Assembly (NCBI GenBank): GCA_949361645.1
Contig: OX442437.1
Coordinates: 4,265,921 to 4,329,920, forward strand
Source of the DNA: Spongilla lacustris
Lineage: Eukaryota > Porifera > Demospongiae > Spongillida > Spongillidae
Direction of reading: 5' to 3'
Length of the DNA stretch: 64,000 nt
The position numbers and the translations under genes are program-made. The notes under the pieces were generated by a model. That model saw only the letters and a list, made by a program, of their open reading frames with translations, did not search any database and was not told the DNA's origin. Below, in pieces: positions 26,051-37,438 of this stretch. Position 1 is the stretch's first letter; every line of letters begins with the position of its first letter.

Positions 26051-28573
26051 TGTACCTACCTGAGTTCTGAAAATTACTTGTGTCTTTTGTCTACATGTAT
26101 TCCCTTCAAACTTGCCCTTCTGTGCTGTGAATATAATTAAACATGAAAGGAACCCACAACCTTATCTGATGTTAGACTTAAAATAAACATACACTGTACA
26201 TGTACCTATGTAGGCCTTTCTATCCTGGACTTATATGTACCTACCTAAGACTACCATATCTACATTAGGCCTAAGACTAACATGTACATGTGTACATCTA
26301 TCTAACTACTGGCATGTACTTATGTACATGTAAGACTACCCTGGACCTACATGAATTTGGTTTTACCAGAGGGCGCACGAAAACTGGGTGGGGGGTGGGG
26401 GGGGAGGAGGGGATGCAGTCGAAGGGGCACATTTGTACATGCCCTGTTCTGCTCCACTGCTTTGGTGACATTTGTCAGCAAGTATTCGGACTTTTTTTTA
26501 CGTATGACGCAACACATAATCTACTCGCAGGTATATGCATGTAATCATGAACGGAAGCATGTGGCTGGGGGGGGGGGGCCGCAATTGCTGCCAGAGGGGT
26601 GCCATGGGGGAGTGGGGGGGGGGGGGGGGCAGCTGGCCCCCACCCCCAAGGCTATGCTTGATCCGGGGCTGCATGGTACCTACTTAGACTTATCGTGAGT
26701 ACTGAAGGTTAAGTGTTCATGTGTCTTTCCTCTTCACCTTCGTACCACCTACACTGTACTCCTTTCTATTTGTAAATGACCTTAGGTCAGTATAGTTTTA
26801 ATTCACCCAAGCACTGTAGAAACCATACAGAGAAGTTACATGTATAAGTCATACAAACCACACACTGTGTGCAGAATGTGTGTGTGTGTGGGGGGGGGGG
26901 GGGGGGGGGGTAATGACAGGGACCTGTTGGGCAAGCACTAGTCCTGATGCCTTGGTTGCATTGGACCTAATGGGAGGGGATGGAGTGTGCTTTGTGCATG
27001 ATGCTGAGGGCTTTGGTTTTATGGTAGGGGCATTTGTTCTGATGCATAACCATCACTTTTTTTCTCTAGGTTTCAATATCAGGAGCTGTTCATTTGTTTA
27101 AATGTCTGTTTGCAACTGTTTCCATGGAGATGTGCTACCATAAAGTATCTATGATGCTACTTAGGCACTTATCTTTTTTTTTTTTTTTTGTTTGGTGCTC
27201 ATCATATGACACTAGACTTGCTTGTAGCTGTGATAGCCATCCGATGAGGAAGAAGAGCAGCAGGGTCTTTGTGGTATATGCGAAAGTGATCAATTATTTT
27301 AAAAAAATTGTCAATTTGTAAACGTAACTCAGTGATGGGGAAGGGCAGCATGACCCGTCGACCTGATCACTACGGTAAATGTATTAACCTATAAGAAGTT
27401 CGATATCTTGACATGAAATAAACGTTTAAGATACGGGTTCGAGCTTGCCAATGTGTTCAGCTCTAGAGAAACGCCCACGCTGCCGGTCCGCCCACCCATA
27501 TCACATTGAGTCGATGATTGACTACGGAAGGGGCTAAGAGAAACTATAAATGTAGTAGCATATATCATAGGAAGTATCGCTTTTCATTATCTCTGCTTTT
27601 ACGATATGCTGCCCGCGCGATGATCGCGATCGAGGCTTCATGGCAATAATGAATTGCCGCATAGAGAAAGGTGGCATAAAAAGGGCTGGTGGCGTGACGT
27701 GCACAATGGACGCTGCACCAATATTGTAAGAATGGGTAAATATGCATGGCGGAGCATATATGATGACATGTTGGGACTCCCGTCGTGAACTACTAGTAAT
27801 TGCGGACCGGCCGCGGCCACTTTGGACGAAGCCGACATCATCCCTATGGCTTTCGGTCATCCTGCGGTGCGTGTTCAATCTATGTTTACGGGAGCTATAT
27901 ATCGAAGGGTCAGGCCAATGTACAATTACTTTTACTTATTCGCAATACGTTATGATCAGAGCCCGGCTTTGTGTATTATGCGTCTCGTGAGCTAGCGCCA
28001 TTAGTTAAAAACATTGTAGATAAATGACATAATTGTTAATAAATGCTACGTAACATGTCTACTTTACGAATAAATTAGTGCGGTAGAAATTAAATTTTTG
28101 TCTTGATTTTTGTACAAGAATGGCTCATGATATAAATCTATAAATTACAGATTCACAATCAGACCGATTTATCGTACTTAGTACATGTGTTTAAAAATCA
28201 ATTTGAAAAAAAGAGCTAAATGTCCGCCTATGTATGGGCAATTTCTCCATATGTACAACTCTACGAACATCATGATCGTTGGTAAAGGACTGAGAAATAT
28301 TACAATTGCATGCACGGCTTGGAATCACTGCATTGGAAAATGGTCATGCACAGGACCATTATGGGAGAGCTTACAGCGCTCCCCCATACTCCCTTGCTGG
28401 GGGAGGCGTGTCCCTCCCGTCATTGTCCCTCCCCTCCCCTTCATAACTTAAGTTGGTCCCCCCCCCCCCCTCCCCACTACAAAAAAATCCTGGCTCCGCA
28501 AGTGTCGGGGCCTGGGGCAGAGCACCAGAAGCTAACGTTGAAAGATTCCGAAAACGGAGCAATAAAAGTGGTG
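26051..28573. other. Gene-free stretch with several poly-G/poly-C tracts
   Basis: G tracts lie at about 26567-26578, 26615-26629 and 26890-26910, and a C tract at about 28456-28469. The CTCCCCTT...TCCTGGCTCCGC phrase near 28440-28500 resembles other GGATCCGCCCCT-type repeats in the window. No gene supported. Confidence 0.5.
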
Positions 28574-28578
28574 GCCAG

Positions 28579-28696
28579 TGTGATAACTCTAGCTACCAAA
28601 AAGTAATGAATCTGTATTCCAACAGACGCACACACATCATCCGCGCATGCGCGTACATACATACATACATGTAGATAAATAACAGTTCATGCTACA
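28579..28696 (-). repeat. 3' LTR of the gypsy element
   Basis: 118 bp, plus-strand sequence TGTGATAACTCTAGC ... TTCATGCTACA. No base differences from the other LTR by eye. Very short for an LTR. Confidence 0.95.
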
Positions 28697-28712
28697 TCTC
28701 CCTTTCTGGAGT

Positions 28713-31700
28713 CTAGTATCTGTCTGGTGGTCGTATGGCCGTTCCAGTCCGTGACCGAGTCATTATACGGTGAGGAGGGGAGGTGGTTTCTGTTTGCTGA
28801 TAAATCTGATTTCTTTGATCTCCAGCCACCATTTTTTCTGCTTCTGTAGATGAAGGTAGAGTCCCCCCTTCTGGGTCTGGAACTGGTGGTACAGCTTTAA
28901 GGTGATACCTGTTACGACGAATGGTACCCTTCTCAGTTTCTACTGTGTAAGAACGTGGTGCCTCCACTTGATGAGTTACAGTAGCCGGTGTTGGTATATC
29001 CCCATCCATGACCCAAACTTTGGACCCATCTGGAATATCAGGTAGGGGACGACATTTGTGACGCTGATCATAGTGTCGCTTTTGCTCATCCTTAAATTCC
29101 TTATCCTTCTTACGAAATCTTTCTATGTATTGCCATGTAGGCTTCAATCGGTCTACCACTTGCGGCAAATTGGTCCGTAAGCACCTTCCCATAAGGAGCT
29201 CAGCCGGCGACAAGCCACACCAGGGCAATGGAGTAGACCGATATGTTAGCAGTGCCATATATGGATCAGTTGACTCTCTCAGCAAGTTCTTCATTGTTTG
29301 AACTGTCCTTTCGGCTTGCCCGTTACTTTGTGCGAAATGTGGGCTGCTGGTTTCATGATAGAAGTTATATTCAGCTGCAAATTTGGAGAACTCTTCTGAG
29401 GAATATTGTGGACCGTTATCACTCCTAACAGTTTGCGGGATCCCATATCTGGAGAATACAGCTTTCATGGCTTCAATTATACCCCTGGAGGTGGTAGATT
29501 TCAGCTTAATTACCTCAGGGTATCTTGAAAAGTAATCTACTATCAATAGATATGAGTCACTACCTAGGAAGAAAAGATCTGAGGCAACCCTTTGCCATGG
29601 GTAATCTGGAAGGGGAGTGGACATTAATGGTTCATGATATTGTTTTGATTTTTTTGCACACACATGGCAGTTTTCAATCAGATCACTAATGTGTTGCGAG
29701 ATTCCTGGCCACCACACAGAGGATTGGGCTCTGAGCCTGCACCTCTGAATTCCCTGATGACCGTTGTGGATCTTCTGCAAAGTTTCTCTTTGCAGCGCGT
29801 TAGGAACCACAATTCGTGTCCTAACAAGCAACAAGTTGTTATGAACTGTTAGTTCTCCCTGAAGTTTCCAATACGGTTTTAAGACAGGGAGTATTTTATG
29901 CTTATCTGGCCATCCTTCTGTGCAATATCTCATTATCTGAGAACACACAGCATCTTGTGCCTGGGCCTTGATGTACTCAGAAAGTTGATGGTGACTGGCA
30001 GGTAAGTGACTGACACAAGCTTCCATCAGGTACTCAACTTCCTCCTCCTCTTCTGGAGTAGTAGGGGTGTTTGTTAATGGTGCCCGTGATAATGCATCCG
30101 CGGTACATAGCAATTTGCCAGGGACGTGATTTATCACATAATCAAACCGAGCCAGCCTCATCCTGAAGCGGAGAATCCTTGGTGGTAAGTCACTCATCTG
30201 TTTAGTTCCCAACAATGGTACCAGTGGCTTATGATCAGTTTCTAATTGGACTTTCAATCCAATGATGTAATCAGCAAATTTCTCACAGGCCCATGTTACT
30301 GCCAAGGCCTCTTTTTCTATTTGAGCATACCGTCGTTCAGTTTCTGACATAGACCTTGAGGCATAACTAACAGGTTTCCACACTGAATCTTTCTCCTGCA
30401 GTAATACCGCTCCTAGGCCAAATGATGATGCATCAGCTGATACTTTAGTGGGCAATGTAGGGTCATAAAAAGCCAATACAGTAGGCTTGCATAGTTCTTT
30501 CTTTGTCTCCTCAAAGGCTTCTAACTGTGCTTTCTCCCATTGCCAGGCAGTATTTTTACCCAACAATTCTCGAAGTGGCTTTGTCAATTCAGACAGACCA
30601 CAGGAAAATTTTCCCAATTGATTAGCCATACCAAGAAACTGCCTCAACTCAGACACATTTTGCGGTGGTTTCATATTCTTGATAGATGCAGTTTTATTGG
30701 GGTCTGCATGGATGCCTTGTTCATCGATGATATGGCCCAGAAAGAGGAGTCTGGATTTTTCAAACTCACACTTTTCTTCATTTAGTGTGACCCCTGCCGC
30801 CTCAAGTTTTTCCAATGCTGCTCTAAGCCTAACATCATGTTCCTCTTTATTTTTCCCGAATAACAGAACATCATCCATCTGACACAAAACACCGTCTAGT
30901 CCTTCTAGTATCTGACTCATACGTTTTTGAAAATGTTCTGGAGCACTACAAATCCCAAACGGAAGTTTGTTAAAACAATATCGTCCATATGGGGTTATAA
31001 ATGTGGTCAACAGTCGTGATTGTTCTGCCAGTGGAATCTGCCAGAAGCCACTGTTAGCATCCAGCTTGCTAAATACCTTTGCTCCTGCTAATTGTGCCAA
31101 GACATCGTCCACCTTAGGGAGCGGATGTACTTCCCGTTGAACATAGTTATTAAGTAGCTTGAAATCAATGCAGATACGGATGCCACCATTCTTTTTAGAT
31201 GCCACAACCATCCCTGCACACCAAGGTGTGGGTACATCTACTTTAGAAATTACCCCCAAATCTACCATCTTTTCCAGTTCCTGTTTCACCTTGTCACGTA
31301 GAGGCAAGGGAACATGTCGTGCTGTAAACAGTGCAAATGGTTTTGCATCGGGCTGAAGTTTGATTTGATATGGTTCTCCAAGACTACCAAGACCCTGAAA
31401 CAGAGAGGGAAACTGACCTGCCACTCCTGGTTTAGTTGACAGTGCATCCACCTTTGCCACTAATGCCAGTGCTATGACTGCAGGGAGACCTAATAGGTTC
31501 ACCTTGAGATTTTTAACCACATAGACACTTTGCAGTGTAGTTTTGTTGCCATATGACAACCTCCCTTTGAACTCTCCAACCACTTCCAATAAACTGCTGG
31601 CCGGTCCATATAAGGTTTTCTTTGGTCTCGATAGTTTCAGTTTCCAGCCAGCTCTGCATGACTTGAATGATGCCTCCGATATAGCTGTTACCTCGGCCCC

Positions 31701-32582
31701 TGTATCAATTTTGAACTTCTGTGGAACACCACATACCTGCACTTGTACCATCCATGGTCTTATTCCTTCTGCTTCCACCCCACCGAGAAACGCTGATTCC
31801 ATCTTTACCCCTTCGTCTACATCTTCAGGTTGTATCTCAGCAACAGTTTTTGAGAGACATTGATTCTGAAAGTGACCTTTCCTGTGACATTTATGACACA
31901 CTGTATCCTTTGCTGGACATGCGTGATACGAATGCTGCCCTTTACCACACCGAATGCACTTTTTTCTGTTCCTTTCAGGATGATTATTTGCTATTTGATG
32001 TGGTTTCTTCTGTGTAAACGCTCCATCAAGTGCCATCTTTTCTCCAACTTGAAGGACTTCTGCTTGGTCATGTATTGCTTCACGTTGCCTAATTATAATC
32101 TTGGCCTTCTCCAGCGTTAGGTCTTGATCCAACTGAAGCTTTTCTGACATCATTTTATCCCTGATTCCCACTACCAGTCTATCCCTCAACATTTCCTCTG
32201 TCATCGTCCCGTAATCACAATGCTCGACAAGGGAATACAATTCGGTAATATACTTCTCGGCAGTCTCCCCGTCGAGCTGGTCTCTGCGGTTGAATCTTGC
32301 GCGTTCAAATATAACGTTCCTTCTCACCTGGAAGTGTTTATCCAGTTTCCGCATGACTTCCTCATATTCCTCTTTTTCCTTTTTCTTGACCCCAACCGAA
32401 GTCAGAACCATTTCGGCTTCTCCTCCCATACAATACAGTAGCATGGATACCTGTTTAGCGCCACTCTCGGAGTCAAGCCCTGACGCCACCCGGAATTGTT
32501 CGAAGCGTCTCTTCCAACGACTCCAGTCGTCCGGACAGGCAAAATTAAACGGTTCTGGTGGGTTTAATGTAACTTTCGACAT
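28713..32582 (-). CDS. Gag-pol polyprotein of the gypsy element, 1289 aa
   Basis: Single uninterrupted frame. Order: short gag region (about 1-205); two zinc knuckles, CIRCGKGQHSYHAC and CHKCHRKGHFQNQC (about 209-242); aspartic protease with DTGAE (about 293); reverse transcriptase (about 430-600) with LPFGICSAP and QMDD, where most relatives have YxDD; RNase H (about 710-840) with SADAS and TDHKPL; integrase with an HHCC zinc module (about 940-975, CHVC), then Asp in SDLFF (about 1001), Asp in RSDNGPQ (about 1055) and HFAQSNGQAERT with catalytic Glu (about 1091). The arrangement protease-RT-RH-IN is Ty3/gypsy and resembles the K02A2.6-like/Mag group. All catalytic positions I can see are present. 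It moves itself by reverse transcription and integration; no host role is implied. Confidence 0.96.
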   Translation of the reverse strand: MSKVTLNPPEPFNFACPDDWSRWKRRFEQFRVASGLDSESGAKQVSMLLYCMGGEAEMVLTSVGVKKKEKEEYEEVMRKLDKHFQVRRNVIFERARFNRRDQLDGETAEKYITELYSLVEHCDYGTMTEEMLRDRLVVGIRDKMMSEKLQLDQDLTLEKAKIIIRQREAIHDQAEVLQVGEKMALDGAFTQKKPHQIANNHPERNRKKCIRCGKGQHSYHACPAKDTVCHKCHRKGHFQNQCLSKTVAEIQPEDVDEGVKMESAFLGGVEAEGIRPWMVQVQVCGVPQKFKIDTGAEVTAISEASFKSCRAGWKLKLSRPKKTLYGPASSLLEVVGEFKGRLSYGNKTTLQSVYVVKNLKVNLLGLPAVIALALVAKVDALSTKPGVAGQFPSLFQGLGSLGEPYQIKLQPDAKPFALFTARHVPLPLRDKVKQELEKMVDLGVISKVDVPTPWCAGMVVASKKNGGIRICIDFKLLNNYVQREVHPLPKVDDVLAQLAGAKVFSKLDANSGFWQIPLAEQSRLLTTFITPYGRYCFNKLPFGICSAPEHFQKRMSQILEGLDGVLCQMDDVLLFGKNKEEHDVRLRAALEKLEAAGVTLNEEKCEFEKSRLLFLGHIIDEQGIHADPNKTASIKNMKPPQNVSELRQFLGMANQLGKFSCGLSELTKPLRELLGKNTAWQWEKAQLEAFEETKKELCKPTVLAFYDPTLPTKVSADASSFGLGAVLLQEKDSVWKPVSYASRSMSETERRYAQIEKEALAVTWACEKFADYIIGLKVQLETDHKPLVPLLGTKQMSDLPPRILRFRMRLARFDYVINHVPGKLLCTADALSRAPLTNTPTTPEEEEEVEYLMEACVSHLPASHHQLSEYIKAQAQDAVCSQIMRYCTEGWPDKHKILPVLKPYWKLQGELTVHNNLLLVRTRIVVPNALQRETLQKIHNGHQGIQRCRLRAQSSVWWPGISQHISDLIENCHVCAKKSKQYHEPLMSTPLPDYPWQRVASDLFFLGSDSYLLIVDYFSRYPEVIKLKSTTSRGIIEAMKAVFSRYGIPQTVRSDNGPQYSSEEFSKFAAEYNFYHETSSPHFAQSNGQAERTVQTMKNLLRESTDPYMALLTYRSTPLPWCGLSPAELLMGRCLRTNLPQVVDRLKPTWQYIERFRKKDKEFKDEQKRHYDQRHKCRPLPDIPDGSKVWVMDGDIPTPATVTHQVEAPRSYTVETEKGTIRRNRYHLKAVPPVPDPEGGTLPSSTEAEKMVAGDQRNQIYQQTETTSPPHRIMTRSRTGTAIRPPDRY

Positions 32583-32601
32583 ACTAGCACCGCTGCCACC
32601 A

Positions 32602-32719
32602 TGTGATAACTCTAGCTACCAAAAAGTAATGAATCTGTATTCCAACAGACGCACACACATCATCCGCGCATGCGCGTACATACATACATACATGTAGATA
32701 AATAACAGTTCATGCTACA
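32602..32719 (-). repeat. 5' LTR of the gypsy element
   Basis: Identical partner of 28579-28696, adjacent to the primer-binding site and the start of gag. Confidence 0.95.
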
Positions 32720-32724
32720 GCCAG

Positions 32725-33645
32725 GAGGCCTTTTAAGACTAAAGTAGTACCTAGGCCGGGGCTATATATTATTATTGATTTTAAAAACGGTGTACAATGT
32801 AAGGAAAAAGTTACAACAGCCTCGGTAGTTGGTAGGTGGACGCTGGGAATTTTAATGCACGATAATTATAAACTGAGATGATTTTTAGATCATGTTTGTC
32901 AGTTATATAGCGTTCGCACTTTTAATATGAATTAAACTTGTGCTTTGGTAGCTTCAAAACAACAGCCATTAAGCTCAGCTTCTATACATGTGTATGTTCG
33001 ACGCACCGATCCTTTCCAAATGCGTATTCATACTTATAATAATTGGCCCTCCGGGAACCCCCTTCTCCCTTCCCAGCGCGGCACTGTTTCGTGGTACGCA
33101 AGATAATAATTTAATTACCATCAATTTTGCTGGTTAATTCGCGAGATCGCACTACAAGTAATACTAGAGCTGGATTAAATAAAGGGGGGGGGGGGTAGTC
33201 TCGTGCCCAGACCCAAAGCATCGCAGCTGCGGATGAATTACATTGCGTAGCGGTAATGTAATTCATCCGCAGCTGCGATGCTTTGGGTCTGGGCACGAGA
33301 CTAGGGGGGGGGGGGGGGGGGGCATGGATGTCAAAGACACCATCCATTGTTCACCAAGCATCAGCTAGTACACAATACGTTTGCTGAACACACCCTTGGC
33401 CTGCTACCTTTATAGAAAAGCATCTAATATTAAGGTAGGGTTTCTTGATGGAAACGTAAAATGTAAAATTAATGGAACAATACAGTGGTTGTATGCACAC
33501 TCTCAGAAAGAGTAAGAAAATGTAGTTAAATTTTGCATCAGACAAGCTCATGCAGCGAGTAAAGTTAGTAAACAACATGACCATTCTATTACAAGATCAG
33601 CGACGGTGTTCAAAAAGACATCCTATAGCATGTATGTTGCATTAC
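32725..33645. other. Gene-free stretch containing a short perfect hairpin
   Basis: Apart from the hairpin at 33196-33303 and flanking poly-G tracts, nothing is recognised. Confidence 0.5.
33196..33303. repeat. Near-perfect hairpin repeat, 108 bp, flanked by poly-G
   Basis: TAGTCTCGTGCCCAGACCC ... ATGAATTACATT is followed by GCGTAGCGG and the exact mirror image, ending GGGTCTGGGCACGAGACTA. Poly-G runs border both sides. A diverged half-copy lies at about 15575-15660. Confidence 0.93.
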
Positions 33646-35248
33646 CAGTGTTGCCGCGAAATAACCTTCATCCTTAATTGCTCATATCGCGATATATCGC
33701 GATATGAGCATTTAATCGCGATATAAATATCGCGATATAGTCATGATCAATTATTGCTTGGTTGGAGTGAATAGTTATGTTTACCACGAAGGATATGGTA
33801 CAGGTATAGAGACCTTATATGACCGCAAATATGAATATATTCTTGTGTGACATGCATGTGACATAATTGGAAAGGCGTCACCGTTAATGAGTTCATGAAT
33901 ATGGATGACTGTCGGATTCGTTTAAGCAGCTTGATACGGTGGGAAAGTTACGCTATAAAGAGAAGCTTGGTATGCTAGAGGTAACTACAGATCCATACAG
34001 TACTTCAAGAGACGTTTGGCCGGCCCACTAAGTGTTTTCTTCGAGGCATATCACAAGGGCTGTGTAAATCATGACAGGTCAACTCCGCAATTGAGACGCA
34101 GAATCGCAACAACCCTATACACCGTGTTAACATGTTTTATATCACAATACACCCACTAGACATCACTGCACGTGGATTCTGCTTGGCGCTACCATTCCGT
34201 GTTCTATCTTTACAAAAATGGGCTCACAGTAGACGTCATTAAATTGCCTTGTCTTGATTATGTTATAAATAACAAAAAACGAGGTGAAGTCAAATCAGTC
34301 CTATTACACCCACGGTATGATAGAGAGCTTATTTATGTCACTGGTGTTCCTTTTTACCCTTATCACGGAGAGCCAGAGGGATTACAAGATTGTTTTCAAT
34401 TAATACAGGGACGGCAAACTATAACCTTGCACCACGCGGATCACCAAATCGATAGAAAAGAACGGAACCAACCTTGTATGAAAGTTTTAGGCCTTGAAAA
34501 GTGATCGCTGATAGTTCCTGAAGTCATTCGCCTTTAGAGATCTTCGTGTCGCGTGATGTAATTGAATCAATATTGGACGTGTCGCGTGAGTAATTCAACC
34601 AATATTGGGACGAGCGTGTGACATTTATATATTCATATTGCGGTCGAATAAGGTCTATACGTGTACTTAGGCTAAATGTACTTGCTACCACAGACGATTT
34701 CATGAGCGTTGATCGCAAAGCCTTCAAAACTGCCGTATGGGAGGCTATGGAAGGAACAATTTTTTAGCTACATGATAGCTTGCGCAATGTTCCCAAGCAG
34801 CCTGCCAGCAGAAATCAATTTCAGAAAATAAGATCCATTGTTGTGGTGGAGGAATCATCAATCATACGTCCCTACCATAGCTAAACCAGCAAGCAAGTAC
34901 TTGTGAATTTTTGCTTAGGTATTTTCCTTAAGAAAAGGTTGCGTCCGTGGGGGCGTGGCATCTTGCATAAAAGGCTGCATTGGCAATTGTATATTTCTAA
35001 GGCAAAATTCAAACTGAACTGGTTTAACTATAACAGTACATATACCTAAATTTATGCTTATTCTCTGCTCGTTTGTAAATTTTATTTCTGTATATCTTTG
35101 TTTACGTCCGTGCACGTAAACTTTATTTCTGTATATCTTTGTTTACGTCCGTGCATGCGATATGATCGATATATCACCTTTCGCGATATAAACATTTAAT
35201 CACGATATATTGCCTTTCGCGATATATCGCGGCAACACTGTGCATTAC
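33638..35248. mobile_element. hAT-like DNA transposon, 1595 bp, with 8-bp target duplication
   Basis: The element runs 33646-35240. It starts CAGTGTTGCCGCGA and ends TCGCGGCAACACTG, and is flanked on both sides by TGCATTAC (33638-33645 and 35241-35248). An 8-bp duplication with a CAGTG-type terminus is the hAT pattern. Near both ends lie several copies of CGCGATAT and its mirror (33686-33740; 35155-35230), probably transposase binding sites. No hAT transposase or dimerisation domain is visible, so it looks non-autonomous. Confidence 0.88.
34172..34504 (+). CDS. Unrecognised 110-aa open frame inside the hAT-like element
   Basis: I do not recognise it. The predicted product starts MDSAWRYHSVF and is mixed hydrophilic, with no signal peptide, membrane segment or zinc motif. 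It contains RGEVKSVLLHPRYDREL and VPFYPYHGEPEGLQD. It lies centrally in the element, could be a captured exon or a transposase remnant too diverged to place, or could be chance. No introns are needed. Composition is unlike the repeats around it, which is why I list it. Confidence 0.3.
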   Translation: MDSAWRYHSVFYLYKNGLTVDVIKLPCLDYVINNKKRGEVKSVLLHPRYDRELIYVTGVPFYPYHGEPEGLQDCFQLIQGRQTITLHHADHQIDRKERNQPCMKVLGLEK

Positions 35249-35395
35249 TAGTACATAGGCGGGGTAGTGTGTGAACAAAGTTAGACACGTACACAAAGCT
35301 ATCAAATGTATGCGGGGAAATGGCTATGAATTTAATTAACTAGCCGCAAGTTATAAAACTTACATAGCCCCACTGGAAGCAGACTACAGTGTATG

Positions 35396-35465
35396 GTTAT
35401 ACGAACTGTATAACTTTGGGAAAAGCGTATGTGCGCTTTTCCCAAAGTTATACAGTTCGTATAAC
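35396..35465. repeat. Perfect 70-bp palindromic hairpin
   Basis: GTTATACGAACTGTATAACT, then TTGGGAAAAGCG and a TATGTG loop, then the exact mirror. Probably a tiny MITE; it is followed by a GGATCCGCCCCT phrase seen elsewhere. Confidence 0.9.
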
Positions 35466-35688
35466 TTTACGCCCCTAAATCCTGGATCCGCCCCTGTATT
35501 AATCCCTGTGAATCGAGTGCCCAACATCAATAATAGCCGCCCGGCAGGAACCTAACGATATGCATTGTTACCATGGCGGCTAAGACACTACTCTAATTGC
35601 GTGATATGTAGTTATCAACTTTTTAACATTATTACATTACATAATAATAAACAAATTAAAGGTGCTCTTTAATTGGAAGGGTGCAGTG

Positions 35689-37343
35689 ATGTGTATTAGC
35701 TGCATCAAAGAGAGAATCCCTGATAGGGTAAGGAGGACACTGTAGCTGTATTGGTACATGTGTCAGTTTTTTTTTTTTAATTCAGGGTAGTACATGTTTG
35801 GAAGCTGGGTCCTACTTGCTCAACTATGCGGGCTGCAGCAATTGTAGTACGAAAGGATTCACGAATGAATCCGAAAAGGTTTCAGAAGTAGAAAATGACG
35901 GCAAAGTGGAACGCATATCATACAAACGTTAGTGAAACTGCGTTAGTTGCTTATTTTAAAAATGTCCATAAAACGCAGCACATAGACTTCATATAACATC
36001 CTGATTCTGTATTTCAACCCTAGACTTGTCCTCAGACCGTATTGTCACAGATTTATATAGTATTGTTGGCGGCTATATTTGTGATCGCCAACTGTCTTGT
36101 AAAGGATGGTGTTGTATGTCTGTGGCTTGTTAACTGATATTCTGACTGCACTGAAAAGCTACATGTAGCCGACTATGCACCCATCCTAACCATGGGTGCC
36201 CCCAGCATTTCTGGAAGGGGGGAGGGGGGGGGGGGGCAGGATAGGGTAAGGGGGCACCATTTGACAGCTGAATACAACTATTGGGGGGGAAGGGTGCTGT
36301 CCGCTTTCGGCCAATTCAGCCAGTGGGGGGTGCGTATGTTCCGAGTAATACTGAATACTTAACTTTTATTACAAATGTGTGTGTGTGTGGGGGGGGGGGG
36401 GGGGGGGGAGAAGAGAGGGGGGCACCATTCAGTCCCGAAAGGGGGCCATGGCCCACCCACCCCCACCCTCGGGACACCCATGCTAACTAGCCACTGGAAC
36501 ACCTTTAACATAAAGTTGTTGATGAAATAGAAAGCTGATGTATGAATCACTCTCCAAAATAACCAAGACAGCTGCAACATTAGGGGTGCCCATGACGTTT
36601 TCATTAAAAAATAAATTACATAATTATTCATTATACGAGTTATTGATGTATTATGCTAGTTATTTGATGCAAGTCCATGGTGACTTCAAACCAAGGGGCT
36701 AGCTTATAGCTGCACTTAATTATTGCAGTTTTCCTACGCAAAAAAAGCATTGGCTTCTCGATGGAGGAGCTTGCAGCTTTTCCCTATACCCCCTGGCTTG
36801 CCCAGGGAGGGGTGCCCTCACCAAGGCAGCAGCACAATCACATTGTACTTTGGCCACTGCATTTCATATTCCCTTCCTACGCCATGTATTCTTTAATTAA
36901 GGCATATTTTCATTGTAAACCCACAAACATACCTGTATTGCAAACTTTGTGTACTTGTATGGTCTATATGTACGTGTGGTTTTTAGGACTCCAGCTGTAC
37001 ATTTGCAGCTTGCTTCGAAGAGCAGGGCCGTCTAGTGAAATATTTTCTGCACATAGTGTCATACTTATTTAAAAATGTTTGACATGTAAAAATGCTGCTT
37101 CATTCTGATCTGTATAACTGTATACATGTAGATACCTGCCAAGAGTGTGGACATGTCATAGCAATCCATGAATACACATTTGAAGTTGACGAAGAATTCC
37201 AGGTATATGTGTATGTATTCAGTCTAGCCTAATATACATGTATCATTGTGCAGGAATATTCCATGGACTGTGACCTTTGTGGGCATGGGGAATTTCAAAT
37301 GAGCATACTGCCAGATGATCCACGAGAGAAGCAGCTTTACTGA
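35689..37343 (+). CDS. CHURC1: Churchill domain zinc-binding protein
   Basis: Four exons with GT-AG sites and consistent phases: 35689-35727, 35786-35927, 37132-37202, 37254-37343, giving 113 aa (the vertebrate protein is about 112). Readable segments: MCISCIKERIPDR; TCLEAGSYLLNYAGCSNCST; TCQECGHVIAIHEYTFEVDE; CDLCGHGEFQMSILPDDPRE. These align along the whole length with Churchill, including four Cys pairs (CxxC) and the HEYTF and SILPDDPR signatures. Churchill is a small zinc protein that in vertebrate embryos acts downstream of FGF in the choice between mesoderm and neural fates; its molecular activity is debated. The start Met is fixed by the conserved MCxxC beginning. The first intron is only 58 bp. 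The 3' end lies 95 bp from the convergent NR2C2AP gene. Confidence 0.95.
35728..37131. other. CHURC1 introns 1-2, with a poly-G repeat insertion
   Basis: Intron 2 (35928-37131) holds GGGGGCACCATTcagt-type repeats with poly-G tracts at about 36225-36236 and 36388-36408. No exon is recognised inside. Confidence 0.6.
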
Positions 37344-37438
37344 CACCTTGTGCATGAGTACAGAAAACTTTATAGACATTGTGCTTATATCATGGCAACA
37401 ATCAGTTGTGCTTCTTATAGTATAAATTACACTCTGTG

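Larger units (their letters stand above)
28574..32724 (-). mobile_element. Complete Ty3/gypsy LTR retrotransposon
   Basis: Two 118-bp LTRs (28579-28696 and 32602-32719) read identically, start TG and end CA. They are flanked by the 5-bp duplication GCCAG at 28574-28578 and 32720-32724. On the minus strand the 5' LTR is the right one. It is followed at once by TGGTGGCAGCGGTG, a plausible primer-binding site, and only 19 bp later by the gag-pol ATG. A purine tract (AGAAAGGGAGA) precedes the 3' LTR. No env-like ORF. Identical LTRs and an open frame point to a recent insertion. Confidence 0.96.

Noticed and set aside
35396..35465. loxP-like site (ATAAC arms)
   Set aside because: The arms are longer and of different sequence; a plain perfect hairpin, with no recombinase context in an animal genome.
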